A DNA stretch of 64,000 bases from Variovorax sp. V213 (lineage in GTDB: Bacteria; Pseudomonadota; Gammaproteobacteria; Burkholderiales; Burkholderiaceae_C), in the NCBI RefSeq assembly GCF_041154455.1, contig NZ_AP028664.1, positions 186,001 to 250,000 of the forward strand, in the 5' to 3' direction. Positions 25,378-33,305 of this stretch are shown piece by piece. The first letter of the stretch is position 1. The number at the start of each line of letters is the position of its first letter. The notes under the pieces were generated by a model. It was given only the letters and a program-made list of their open reading frames with translations, ran no database searches and had not been told where the DNA came from. The translations under genes and the position numbers were made by a program.

Positions 25378-26508
25378 TCAGCCCGCCAAGCCCTTGTTCG
25401 GATTCAGCAAGAACTTTTCCCCCGTCGCCTGCTTGCCATACACACCAATGGCATCCAGCTGCAGCGCCTCGAACAGAGAAACTTCCCGCGTGTAGTGGCT
25501 CGCAAACGTGGTCTTCAATTCAGCCACGACCCGCGCCCGCAAACGCTGCGTACCTTCATCCCCGAGCTTCTGCAGGAACGGAAACAGCAGCCATCCGCCC
25601 ATGCCCCACGCCATCCCGAAGTTGCGCACGAACTCCGTCGGCGAGCGGTCGAGCCCGCCGTAGATGTACACCTGCTTGTGCGTGGTCGAGCCGTAGCGGC
25701 TGTATTCCTTGGCCGTTCGGTTCAGCGCCGCCTCCATGCAGCCGAGGATCTGGCCCGCGAGCTTGCCGCCGCCGGTGGCGTCGAAGGCCAGCGTGGCGCC
25801 TGTCTCGACCAGTGCCTGCGTCAGGTCTTCGATAAACGTGGGCGAGCTGGTGCTGCACACGTACTTCGCGCCGATGCCGCGCAGCAGTGCTTCCTGCTCC
25901 GGCTTGCGCACGATGTTGACCAGGTCGATGCCATCCTTCTGGCAGATCTTGTTGAGCATCTGGCCCAGGTTGGAAGCGGCGGCCGTGTGCACCAGCGCCT
26001 TGTGGCCTTCGCGCCGCATCGTCTCGACCATGCCGAGCGAGGTGAGCGGATTCACGAAGCACGATGCGCCTTCGGCCGGCGGCGTACCCGCGGGCAGCTC
26101 CAGGCACTGGGCCGCCGCCACCGCGCGGTACTGCGAATACATCGCGCCGCCGATGGCGGCCACCGTCTTGCCCAGCAGCGCTTGCGCCGCGGGCGACGAA
26201 CCGGCCTTGACCACCACGCCGGCGCCTTCGTTGCCGACCGGCATCGACTGATCCAGCCGCCCGGCCATCGCGGGCATGCCACGTTCCGGCACCGTGGCCG
26301 TCACGACGGGACGCGCGGGCGTGCCGGAAACCTTGGCGGTGCTCATGTCCGCAGCGCCGAACAGCAGCCCCAGGTCCGACGGATTCATGGGCGACGCCTC
26401 GACGCGGATCACGACTTCGTGAGCCTGGGGTTCGGGAATCGGTTCGTCGTGCAGCGAGAGTTCGAGTTCGCCGTTCGCGCGAATGAGAGAGCGGAGTTGG
26501 AGTGCCAT
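25378..26508 (-). CDS. MDR/zinc-type alcohol dehydrogenase family oxidoreductase
   Basis: A 376-residue medium-chain dehydrogenase/reductase, probably a zinc-free NADPH-dependent quinone or enoyl reductase. Family segments are VEASPMNPSDLGLLFGAAD near the N-terminus and VGNEGAGVVVKAGS near 100; the nucleotide fold is less canonical (HTAAASNLGQMLNKI). No Cys/His catalytic zinc ligands or structural zinc lobe are evident. It resembles the NADH oxidase group annotated as zinc-binding dehydrogenase. Substrate unknown. It is a single gene, convergent with kdpE. Confidence 0.85.
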   Translation of the reverse strand: MALQLRSLIRANGELELSLHDEPIPEPQAHEVVIRVEASPMNPSDLGLLFGAADMSTAKVSGTPARPVVTATVPERGMPAMAGRLDQSMPVGNEGAGVVVKAGSSPAAQALLGKTVAAIGGAMYSQYRAVAAAQCLELPAGTPPAEGASCFVNPLTSLGMVETMRREGHKALVHTAAASNLGQMLNKICQKDGIDLVNIVRKPEQEALLRGIGAKYVCSTSSPTFIEDLTQALVETGATLAFDATGGGKLAGQILGCMEAALNRTAKEYSRYGSTTHKQVYIYGGLDRSPTEFVRNFGMAWGMGGWLLFPFLQKLGDEGTQRLRARVVAELKTTFASHYTREVSLFEALQLDAIGVYGKQATGEKFLLNPNKGLAG

Positions 26509-26610
26509 GGATGAGCCCCTTGTGGCCTTGTGAAAAAGGCAAGTTCGAACATGGCCCGGGGGCCACGGGGCGGCCAGTATAGGAGCGGCGTGCGAAAGCT
26601 GCAGGCGCCT

Positions 26611-27141
26611 TCAGGACACCATGGGGATCACCGGCGCATGGGCCAGCGCATGGCGCATCTTCTGGGGATCGAGCCGGTCGATGTAGCGCGGGATGTTGCG
26701 CCACAGCGTGTGGTAGCCGTAGCCGCCGCGGAACATCTCCTGCCGCGCGCTTTCCTTGTCCCAGCCCTGCACCGCCATGCGGTAGACCGCGGCGACCACG
26801 CCGGTGCGGTCGGCGCCGTGCATGCAGTGGATCAGCACCGGGCCCTGCTTTTCGGCTTCGCGAATGGCGACCAGCGCGCGCAGCACCTTGGCGTCATCGA
26901 TCGACCAGGTGTTGATCGGCACGCGCACCAGGCGGATGTCGTGGCCCGCGAACACTTTCTTGTCGTCGTTGAAGGAGCGCAGGCTCACGATGGTGCGGAT
27001 GCCGAGCGACTTGAGCGCTGCCACGTTGGCGATGCGAGGCTGGGCACTGCGATAGAGCGTGGGCGTGATGCGGTGCAGGTTCTCGACCTGCAGCACATCC
27101 AGCGGATCTGCCCAGTGCGAGGGACGTGGATCGGTCGTCAT
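26611..27141 (-). CDS. Dual-specificity/tyrosine phosphatase family protein
   Basis: A 176-residue cysteine phosphatase. It has LHRITPTLYRSAQP near the N-terminus, the general-acid loop near NTWSIDDA, and the P-loop HCMHGADRTG with Cys106 and Arg112 (C-x5-R). This pattern occurs in lipid-type phosphatases (PTPMT1-like, DSP family) as well as protein phosphatases. Its ATG overlaps the preceding membrane-protein gene by four bases. Together with a lipid-type glycosyltransferase two genes upstream, a role in removing phosphate from a lipid intermediate is plausible but unproven. Confidence 0.85.
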   Translation of the reverse strand: MTTDPRPSHWADPLDVLQVENLHRITPTLYRSAQPRIANVAALKSLGIRTIVSLRSFNDDKKVFAGHDIRLVRVPINTWSIDDAKVLRALVAIREAEKQGPVLIHCMHGADRTGVVAAVYRMAVQGWDKESARQEMFRGGYGYHTLWRNIPRYIDRLDPQKMRHALAHAPVIPMVS

Positions 27142-27632
27142 GAGGGCGAGCGGCGCCAGTGGCGCCCGAGGAGTATCAGCAGGGCGACCGCCAGGCCGCC
27201 CCAATAGTCGACCGGCGCACCCCAGATCCAGTGCTTGTGCCAGAACGCATCCACCGCATTGAACCGTGCCCAGCCGAAGGCCGGGTTGATGATGAACCAC
27301 AGGAAGTCTTCGCAGACCCAGAACACGATCAGGCCCGCCACGGCCAGGCCCAGGTCGCGCAGCGTCCAGCGGCCGTTGAAGGCCAGCGGCGAGAAGAACA
27401 CCAGCGCCATGAAGGTGAACACCCAGGCGTGGTAGCCCGTCATCGCGCGCCCGCCCCAGAAAATATCGAGCCAGATGCTGTTCTCGATGCGCCACGTGGG
27501 CAGCGAGGTGGCCCAGCCGGCGCCGCCCTCGATCTGGATCTCGGCGTTGGCAAAGAAGAACGCCATCGCCACCACCCATGCCAGGTAGCCGAGCGTGCGG
27601 GCCACGCCCGTCTTTTCCGCGCTGCCGTTCAT
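27138..27632 (-). CDS. Hypothetical integral membrane protein, middle gene of a three-gene operon
   Basis: A 164-residue membrane protein with about four helices (residues 12-28, 66-83, 92-112 and 140-158). Trp and aromatic residues are very frequent (FWVCEDFLWFIINPAFGW, WHKHWIWGAPVDYWGG), typical of proteins at the membrane interface. I do not recognise the family. Both ends overlap the neighbouring genes by four bases (ATGA), so it is tightly coupled to the glycosyltransferase and the phosphatase and likely works in the same pathway. Confidence 0.75.
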   Translation of the reverse strand: MNGSAEKTGVARTLGYLAWVVAMAFFFANAEIQIEGGAGWATSLPTWRIENSIWLDIFWGGRAMTGYHAWVFTFMALVFFSPLAFNGRWTLRDLGLAVAGLIVFWVCEDFLWFIINPAFGWARFNAVDAFWHKHWIWGAPVDYWGGLAVALLILLGRHWRRSPS

Positions 27633-28765
27633 TCCTGGCCCAGCACGTGGCGCAGCACCGTGGTCGCGGCGCGCGGCTTGCCGAGCGCGCGGCTGCGCCG
27701 GGCCATGTCCGCCAGCTTGGCGGGATCGGCCATCAGCCGCGCCACCTTGTAGTCAAGGCCGATGGTGTCGTAGGCGAGCCAGGCCGCGCCTTCTTCCATC
27801 AGGAAGCCGGCGTTGTGCTCTTCCTGCCCCGGAATCGGCGAGATCAGCAGCATCGGCTTGCCCAGCGCCAGGCATTCCGACACCGTGAGCCCGCCGGGCT
27901 TGGTGACCACCAGGTCGGCTGCGGCCATGAGCTTGTGCATCTCGTTGGTGAAGCCGATGGCGACCACGCGGCCCGGATGGCGGGCGGCCAGGGCCTGGAG
28001 CTTGCCGTGGGTCTCGGCGTTGCGGCCGGCCACGGCAATCACCTGCAGGCCGCTGTCGCCGCTGAGCGAGAGCACGCGCTCGACCATGCTCGCCAGGTCG
28101 CCGACGCCGGCGCCCCCGGATGCCATCAGCAGCACGGGCCGCGCCGGGTCGAGGCCGAGCGCCCTGGCGCAGGCATCGTGGGAGAGCGCCGGCGCATCGG
28201 GTTCGGAGAATGCGGGCATCACCGGAATGCCCGTCACGTGGATGCGCTCCGGGGGAATGCCGCGCGCGCGCAGCCTGAAGGCCACTTCGTCCGTCGCGGC
28301 CAGGTAGCCCTGCATGCCCGGCACCAGCCACATGTTGTGCAGGTCGTAGTCGGTGACCTGGAGCCACACCGGGTAGTCGATGCGGCCGCCATTGCGCTCG
28401 CGCATCAGCAGTTCGGCCGGCAGGAAGTGCGTGCAGACCACGGCGTCGGGCTTTTCGCGGCGAATCTCGCGCACCAGCGTGCCGGTGCTCAGCCGCTCGA
28501 TGCCGCGGCGCAGGCGCTGCGAAGGCGCATGGTGCGGCGTGGCGTCGGAGCGCTGGTGCAGGTACGACCACAGCTCGGGGGCGCGGTTCACGAGCTGGAT
28601 GTACCAGTCGGTGTACACCTTGCGGAACCCGCCGGCCACGTGGGCCATGGCGTCCATGTGGACGGCCGTGTGCGGCGGGGTCGATTGCATGGCGGCTTCG
28701 AGGGCTTGCGCTGCGCGCACATGGCCGTTGCCGGCGCTCACACTGAGGATCAGGATTTTTGTCAT
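27629..28765 (-). CDS. MGDG synthase-like glycosyltransferase (GT28 type)
   Basis: A 378-residue glycosyltransferase related to monogalactosyldiacylglycerol synthase and processive diacylglycerol glucosyltransferases such as UgtP. The N-terminal domain begins MTKILILSVSAGNGHVRAA, the hallmark acceptor-side Gly/His loop; the C-terminal donor domain has LLMASGGAGVG, IGFTNEMHKLMAAADLVVTK and KPGGLTVSECLALGKP. It would transfer a sugar to a lipid on the inner face of the membrane. I chose the ATG at 28765; the open frame upstream is intergenic sequence shared with the divergent rluF. First gene of a coupled three-gene operon. Confidence 0.85.
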   Translation of the reverse strand: MTKILILSVSAGNGHVRAAQALEAAMQSTPPHTAVHMDAMAHVAGGFRKVYTDWYIQLVNRAPELWSYLHQRSDATPHHAPSQRLRRGIERLSTGTLVREIRREKPDAVVCTHFLPAELLMRERNGGRIDYPVWLQVTDYDLHNMWLVPGMQGYLAATDEVAFRLRARGIPPERIHVTGIPVMPAFSEPDAPALSHDACARALGLDPARPVLLMASGGAGVGDLASMVERVLSLSGDSGLQVIAVAGRNAETHGKLQALAARHPGRVVAIGFTNEMHKLMAAADLVVTKPGGLTVSECLALGKPMLLISPIPGQEEHNAGFLMEEGAAWLAYDTIGLDYKVARLMADPAKLADMARRSRALGKPRAATTVLRHVLGQE

Positions 28766-28908
28766 TCGGGTCCGGGCCGTCGGCGGGCCATTGGCGCGCA
28801 TTATCCCCATGCATTGCGACACATTCCGGAGACAGCGCCGATGGGCGAAAATGTCCTGCGCACCGCTCCACCGGGCGTGACCTGCTCCCAACTCACCGCG
28901 CCCCCCGC

Positions 28909-29730
28909 ATGACCGACGCCACCGCACCGATTCGCCTCAACAAACGCATGGCCGAACTCGGCATCTGCTCGCGCCGCGAGGCCGATGAGTGGATCGCCAA
29001 CGGCTGGGTGAAGGTGAACGGCAAGCCGGCCGAGATGGGCGTGAAGGTGACGCCGGCCGACCGCATCGAGGTCGACAAGGCCGCCAAGGGCCAGCAGGCG
29101 AACCAGGTCACCATCCTGATCAACAAGCCCATCGGCTATGTGAGCGCGCAGGCCGAAGACGGCCATGAGCCGGCGGTCTCGCTGTTCACGCCGCAGAACC
29201 GCTGGGCCGAAGACAACACGCGCTTCTTCTTCAACCCCCAGCAACTGCGCGGCCTGGCGCCGTGCGGCCGGCTCGACATCGATTCCATCGGCCTCCTGGT
29301 GATGACGCAGGACGGCCGCGTCGCGCGCCAGCTGATCGGCGAAGACTCGGTGATGGAGAAGGAGTACCTGGTGCGCGTGGCCTACCACGGCCTCGGCCAG
29401 CCCGCGCCCACCGGCCAGCTCGTGCGCATGGACGACGACGATCCCGTCACGACCAATGTGCAGGCGGTCTTCCCGCCGGCGATGCTGGCCAGGCTGCGCC
29501 ACGGCCTGAGCCTGGACGGCCAGCCGCTCAGGCCGGCGCGGGTCGAATGGCAGAACCCCGAGCAGCTGCGCTTCGTGCTCACCGAGGGCAAGAAGCGCCA
29601 GATCCGCCGCATGTGCGAGCTGGTCGGCCTGAAAGTGGTGGGCCTGAAGCGCGTGCGCATCGGCAAGGTGATGCTCGGCAACCTGCCCGTGGGGCAGTGG
29701 CGCTACCTCGGTCCGCACGAGAAGTTCTGA
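28909..29730 (+). CDS. rluF: 23S rRNA pseudouridine synthase, RluF-like
   Basis: RsuA-family pseudouridine synthase, 273 residues. The N-terminal S4 domain reads RLNKRMAELGICSRREADEW; the catalytic motif is GRLDIDSIGLLVMTQDG, whose first Asp is the catalytic residue; the C-terminal EGKKRQIRRMCELVG is the usual RNA-binding end. It isomerises specific uridines in 23S rRNA (position 2604 for RluF). The ATG at 28909 has no clear ribosome-binding site but sits at the S4 domain start. RluB/RluE-type specificity cannot be excluded. Confidence 0.85.
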   Translation: MTDATAPIRLNKRMAELGICSRREADEWIANGWVKVNGKPAEMGVKVTPADRIEVDKAAKGQQANQVTILINKPIGYVSAQAEDGHEPAVSLFTPQNRWAEDNTRFFFNPQQLRGLAPCGRLDIDSIGLLVMTQDGRVARQLIGEDSVMEKEYLVRVAYHGLGQPAPTGQLVRMDDDDPVTTNVQAVFPPAMLARLRHGLSLDGQPLRPARVEWQNPEQLRFVLTEGKKRQIRRMCELVGLKVVGLKRVRIGKVMLGNLPVGQWRYLGPHEKF

Positions 29731-29740
29731 GTTCTCGCCG

Positions 29741-30844
29741 ATGGCCGTGGTGCTGAGCCAGCGCGCGCTGAACCGGGCCACGCTGGCGCGGCAGATGCTG
29801 CTGGAGCGGCGCAGGGCGACGGTCGCGCTGGCCATCGAAAAGCTGGCCGGGCTGCAGGCGCAGGCGCCGAACCCGCCTTACATCGGTCTCTGGAGCCGGC
29901 TCGAAGGCTTTCGGCGCGAGCAATTGACCGACGCCCTGGAGAAGCGCCGCGTCGTGCGCATGTCGACGATGCGCGCGACCCTGCACCTGATGGCCGCATC
30001 GGATGCATTGGCCTGGCGGCCCCTGCTCGAACCCGTGCATCAGCGCGGCCTCGCGGGCGAGCACGCGCGGGCTCTCGAAGGCATCGACCGTGCGGCTGTG
30101 GTGAAGGCGGGGTGGGCGCTGCTGCGCGAAGGCCCGCTCACCGGTTCCGAACTCGGGCAGGCACTCGCGGCGCGCTGGAAAGACCGCCAGCCCGCCTCGC
30201 TCGCCGCACTCATCCGCAACAACGTGCCGCTGGTACACCTGCCGCCCGCGGGCAGCTGGAACTCGCACCAGAGCGCACGGCTGCAGCCCATCGGACAGTG
30301 GCTCGGCGAGTCCGCCGCCGATGCCGCGGCCGCCACGCAGGACGATCTGCTGCTGCGCTACCTGGCGGCCTTCGGTCCCGCCACGCTCGCCGATGCCGGC
30401 GCGTGGTCGGGCCTCACGGGCTGGAAGGCTGTGGCCGAGCGCCTGCGGCCGCAGCTGCGCATGTTCGTTGGCGAACAGGGCCAGGAGTTGTTCGACCTGC
30501 CGCGCGCGCCGCGTCCCGGTCCCGACGCCCCGGCGCCGCCGCGCCTCGTCGCCGAATGGGACAACCTGCTGCTCTCGCACGCCGACCGCAGCCGCGTGAT
30601 GAGCGAGGCGCACCGTGCCCGGGTGTTCACCGTCAATGGCATCGTGCGCGGCACGGTGCTGCTCGACGGTTTCGTCGCGGGCACCTGGAAGATCGAGCGG
30701 GCGAAGAACGCAGCCACGGTGGTGCTGGAGCCCTTCATGCGCTGGTCCAAAGCCGACCGGCTCGGTGTGCAGGAAGAAGCCATGCGCCTGCTGGCCTTCG
30801 CCGCGGGCGGGGAGGGCGAGCGGCACGACGTCCGCGTGCTGTGA
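29741..30844 (+). CDS. Winged-helix DNA-binding protein, AlkZ/AlkX-like DNA glycosylase candidate
   Basis: A 367-residue protein of the HTH_42 (winged helix DNA-binding) superfamily. Near the N-terminus it has KLAGLQAQAPNPPYIGLW, with Gln39 and Gln41 in the QxQ arrangement that AlkZ uses to unhook interstrand crosslinks and bulky alkyl adducts. Further family segments are VVRMSTMRATLHLM, LLLRYLAAFGPAT and RPRL-like VAEWDNLLLSHADRSRV. It could be an AlkX-type glycosylase acting on alkylated DNA. The ATG at 29741 is 10 bases after rluF, so it may be cotranscribed with it. Function inferred from family only. Confidence 0.75.
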   Translation: MAVVLSQRALNRATLARQMLLERRRATVALAIEKLAGLQAQAPNPPYIGLWSRLEGFRREQLTDALEKRRVVRMSTMRATLHLMAASDALAWRPLLEPVHQRGLAGEHARALEGIDRAAVVKAGWALLREGPLTGSELGQALAARWKDRQPASLAALIRNNVPLVHLPPAGSWNSHQSARLQPIGQWLGESAADAAAATQDDLLLRYLAAFGPATLADAGAWSGLTGWKAVAERLRPQLRMFVGEQGQELFDLPRAPRPGPDAPAPPRLVAEWDNLLLSHADRSRVMSEAHRARVFTVNGIVRGTVLLDGFVAGTWKIERAKNAATVVLEPFMRWSKADRLGVQEEAMRLLAFAAGGEGERHDVRVL

Positions 30845-30863
30845 CCCTTGTGCCTGCACGGCG

Positions 30864-30880
30864 TCTAAGCCCCGTCTAAG
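30864..30880 (+). promoter_or_regulatory. TCTAAG direct repeats, probable response-regulator box
   Basis: TCTAAG (30864-30869) and TCTAAG (30875-30880) are separated by five bases, giving an 11-base period. This hexamer-N5-hexamer layout is like the PmrA/QseB/TctD class of OmpR-type regulators. It lies 83 bases upstream of the response regulator ATG and suggests autoregulation. Confidence 0.5.
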
Positions 30881-30962
30881 ACTTGGCCTCTACGCTGCGC
30901 CGCGGCGCAGGGCCATGATCATCCCGATCACGTGCTACCTTGCGGTCCAAGGAGTCGACGCA

Positions 30963-31619
30963 ATGCGTGTACTGCTGGTGGAAGACGACGAGATGATCGG
31001 GCGAAGCCTGAAGCAGGCGCTCGAGGGCGCGGGCTGGTCGACCGACTGGGTGCGCGACGGCGAGCTGGCGCAAAGCGCGCTCGGCGACGGCGACTACACC
31101 TGCGTGCTGCTCGACCTGGGCCTGCCGCGGCAGGACGGCACCGAGGTGTTGCGGCGCGCGCGCGAACGCGGCGATGCCACGCCGGTGCTGGTGCTCACCG
31201 CACGCGACGGACTCGACGACCGCGTCCACAGCCTCGACCTGGGCGCCGACGACTACCTGCGGAAGCCCTTCGAATTCCGCGAGCTGCTCGCGCGCATGCG
31301 GGCCGTGGTGCGCCGGCGCGACGGCGCCGCGCATTCGCTGATCGGAGGCGCCGCGCTGCAGCTCGACCTGACCACGCGCGAGGTGGTGGTCCATGGCGCG
31401 CGCGAGGCGCTCACGGCGCGCGAGTTTGCGCTGCTGCACGCCTTGCTCGAGCGGCCCGGCGCCATCCTTTCGCGCGAGCAGCTCGAGAACCGCATCTACG
31501 GCTGGGGCGAAGAAGTGACCAGCAACGCCATCGACGTGCTGATCCACGGCATGCGCCGCAAGCTCGGCGCGGATTCGATCCGCAACGTGCGCGGACTGGG
31601 CTGGCGCGTCGCGGCATGA
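30963..31619 (+). CDS. OmpR-type response regulator (QseB/TctD/PmrA class)
   Basis: A 218-residue two-component regulator. The receiver has VEDDEMIG acidic residues, Asp51 in VLLDLGLP, Thr in VLTARD and Lys in YLRKPFEF. The C-terminal winged helix ends GMRRKLGADSIRNVRGLGWR. The ATG at 30963 has AAGGAG upstream. Its stop overlaps the ATG of a tandem mini-ORF array (31616-31787) that leads into the kinase gene. Regulated genes are unknown; the secreted repeat protein downstream of the kinase is a candidate. Confidence 0.93.
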   Translation: MRVLLVEDDEMIGRSLKQALEGAGWSTDWVRDGELAQSALGDGDYTCVLLDLGLPRQDGTEVLRRARERGDATPVLVLTARDGLDDRVHSLDLGADDYLRKPFEFRELLARMRAVVRRRDGAAHSLIGGAALQLDLTTREVVVHGAREALTAREFALLHALLERPGAILSREQLENRIYGWGEEVTSNAIDVLIHGMRRKLGADSIRNVRGLGWRVAA

Positions 31620-31684
31620 GCGCCGCGCCGGGCCGCCCCAAGCAAGCTCGCACCGCAGTGCGGAGCACGGAGGTATGCCGATGA
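31616..31684 (+). CDS. Mini-ORF 1 of the tandem array
   Basis: A 22-codon frame starting at an ATG that overlaps the response regulator stop (ATGA). The peptide is basic and starts MSAAPGRPKQART, ending STEVCR. Its TGA overlaps the ATG of mini-ORF 2. No independent ribosome-binding site is seen, so translation would depend on the regulator gene. Whether a stable peptide is made is unknown. Confidence 0.4.
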   Translation: MSAAPGRPKQARTAVRSTEVCR

Positions 31685-31749
31685 CCTCAGCGCCGGGCTG
31701 CCCCAAGCAAGCTCGCACCGCAGTGCGGAGCACGGAGGTTTGCCGATGA
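31681..31749 (+). CDS. Mini-ORF 2 of the tandem array
   Basis: A 22-codon frame nearly identical in peptide to mini-ORF 1 (MTSAPGCPKQART at the start, STEVCR at the end). GGAGG lies seven bases before its ATG, and its stop overlaps the ATG of mini-ORF 3. The peptide similarity between copies simply follows from the DNA repeat. Confidence 0.4.
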   Translation: MTSAPGCPKQARTAVRSTEVCR

Positions 31750-31787
31750 GCGCCGCGCCGGTGCGAAGCACGAAGGTTTGCCAATGA
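31746..31787 (+). CDS. Mini-ORF 3 of the tandem array (shortened)
   Basis: A 13-codon frame (MSAAPVRSTKVCQ) derived from a copy with a 27-base in-frame internal deletion. GGAGG lies seven bases before its ATG. Its stop overlaps the kinase ATG at 31784 (ATGA), so ribosomes finishing here could reinitiate on the kinase gene. Confidence 0.4.
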   Translation: MSAAPVRSTKVCQ

Positions 31788-33187
31788 CCGCCACGGGCGG
31801 CGGCCGCTGGTGGCGCCCGCGCTCGCTGCGCACGCAGCTGCTGTTCTGGCTCATCACGCTGCACCTGGTGGCGGCGGCGATCACCGCGTGGTTCACCTTC
31901 GTGGCGTATGGCGACCTGATCCACAACGCGCTCGACGAGCAGATGCGGCTGGTGGCCGATTCCTATGCGGGTGGCGACCCGCCCCGGACCCCGCGCCCGC
32001 TCGATGCCGAGGCAGCCCTGGTGCGCGGCGCCTTCGTGGTTCAGCTATGGAGCGCCGACGGCCGCACGCTGCGCGCGAGTTCCTGGCCGCCGCTGGCCGT
32101 GGTGCCCTTGCAGCCGCAGCCGGGTTTTGGCGATGTGGGCACCGGCGTGCACCCGCATTCGCGCTGGCGCGTGTTCACGGCCGAACCCGGCGCGCGCGCC
32201 GACCAGCCGCGCGTGCAGGTCTTGCAGAACGAGGACTACCGCCGGCGCCGGACGCTGCGACGCGCGCTGCTCGAAGGCCTGCCCATCGCGCTGCTGCTGC
32301 CTCTGGCTCTCTTGATTCTGTGGCTCATCGTGTCGGCGGCGTCGCGTTCGCTCAGGGCGGTGGCGCGCGACGTGGCCTCGCAGGACGAGCGCAGCCCGAC
32401 CGATCTTTCGCTGGCGCGCGTGCCGGACGAGATTGCGCCGCTGGTCCAGGCGTTCAACCAGCTGTTGTCGCGCGTCCGCAATGCCTTTGCCACGCAGCGC
32501 CGCTTCGTGCAGGACGCGGCGCACGAGCTGCGCACCCCCATGGCTGCCATCGGCCTGCAGATCGAGAACCTGCGCGCGCACGTGCCCGCCGGCGAAGCGA
32601 CCGAGCGCTTCAATCAGCTCGAAGCGGGCGTCACGCGCGCGCAGCACCTGACCGAGCAATTGCTGAGCCTTTCGCGCCAGGATGCGCCTGGCCGCCCCAC
32701 GTTGCGCGAGCCGGTCGACATCCAAACCCTGCTGCGCGAGAGCGTGAGCCAGCTGATGGTGCTGGCCGATGCGCGCCGCGTCGACATCGGATTCGAAGGC
32801 CGCATCGCGCCCGTGGTGATGGCGCCGCCCGCCGAGCTGCGCAGCGTGTTCGACAACCTGATCGACAACGCGCTGCGCTATGCGCCCGAAGGGGGCGTGG
32901 TCGATGTGCGGCTGCACGAGTTCGAAGGCCATGCGGTGGTCGACGTGCTCGACAACGGGCCGGGCATTCCGGCGTCGTCGATCGGCCGCGTGTTCGACCG
33001 ATTCTTTCGCGTGCCGGGCGCGCCGGCGGGCGGCAGCGGGCTCGGGCTGGCCATTGCGCGCACGGCCGCCGAACGGCATGGCTTGCGCGTCGAGCTGCGC
33101 AACCGCGATGAAGAGGAAGGCGGCGGGCCGGGACTGATGGCGCGGGTGCACCTGCCTTCGTCATCCATGCCGCTCACGTCGGCCTAA
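31784..33187 (+). CDS. Sensor histidine kinase (QseC/TctE-like)
   Basis: Inner-membrane kinase, 467 residues. Membrane helices are at about residues 20-42 and 163-187, flanking a periplasmic domain of about 120 residues; HAMP follows; HisKA has FVQDAAHELRTPMAAIG with His247; HATPase has DNLIDNALRYAP, VLDNGPGIP and GSGLGLAIARTAAERHG. All catalytic motifs are present. The ATG at 31784 has GAAGG seven bases upstream; a TTG at 31778 is also in frame. It pairs with the response regulator upstream through the mini-ORF array. Signal unknown; kinases of this class often sense organic acids or metals. Confidence 0.93.
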   Translation: MTATGGGRWWRPRSLRTQLLFWLITLHLVAAAITAWFTFVAYGDLIHNALDEQMRLVADSYAGGDPPRTPRPLDAEAALVRGAFVVQLWSADGRTLRASSWPPLAVVPLQPQPGFGDVGTGVHPHSRWRVFTAEPGARADQPRVQVLQNEDYRRRRTLRRALLEGLPIALLLPLALLILWLIVSAASRSLRAVARDVASQDERSPTDLSLARVPDEIAPLVQAFNQLLSRVRNAFATQRRFVQDAAHELRTPMAAIGLQIENLRAHVPAGEATERFNQLEAGVTRAQHLTEQLLSLSRQDAPGRPTLREPVDIQTLLRESVSQLMVLADARRVDIGFEGRIAPVVMAPPAELRSVFDNLIDNALRYAPEGGVVDVRLHEFEGHAVVDVLDNGPGIPASSIGRVFDRFFRVPGAPAGGSGLGLAIARTAAERHGLRVELRNRDEEEGGGPGLMARVHLPSSSMPLTSA

Positions 33188-33305
33188 TTGATTGCTCACG
33201 GCCCGCTCAGTCCGGCTGCCTAGAGTGCGTTCAGGCCCTGCCACGCGCAGTTCGCGCGATGGCACGCGGCCGGAGACAACCCACAGCCACTCAGGAGCAC
33301 ACACC

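Larger units (their letters stand above)
31616..31783 (+). repeat. Tandem 65-base repeat array between response regulator and kinase
   Basis: Three head-to-tail copies: 31616-31680 (65 bases), 31681-31745 (65 bases) and 31746-31783 (38 bases, with 27 internal bases missing). Each starts with ATG and ends with a Shine-Dalgarno-like GGAGG or GAAGG seven bases before the next ATG. Copies 1 and 2 differ at only a few positions. Because 65 is not a multiple of three, each copy changes frame, and each mini-ORF ends in TGA that overlaps the next ATG. There are no spacers, so this is not a CRISPR array. Confidence 0.9.

Noticed and set aside
31616..31783. The tandem repeats might be a CRISPR array.
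   Set aside because: Copies adjoin without unique spacers, no cas genes are nearby, and each copy has ATG and TGA coupled to its neighbours.
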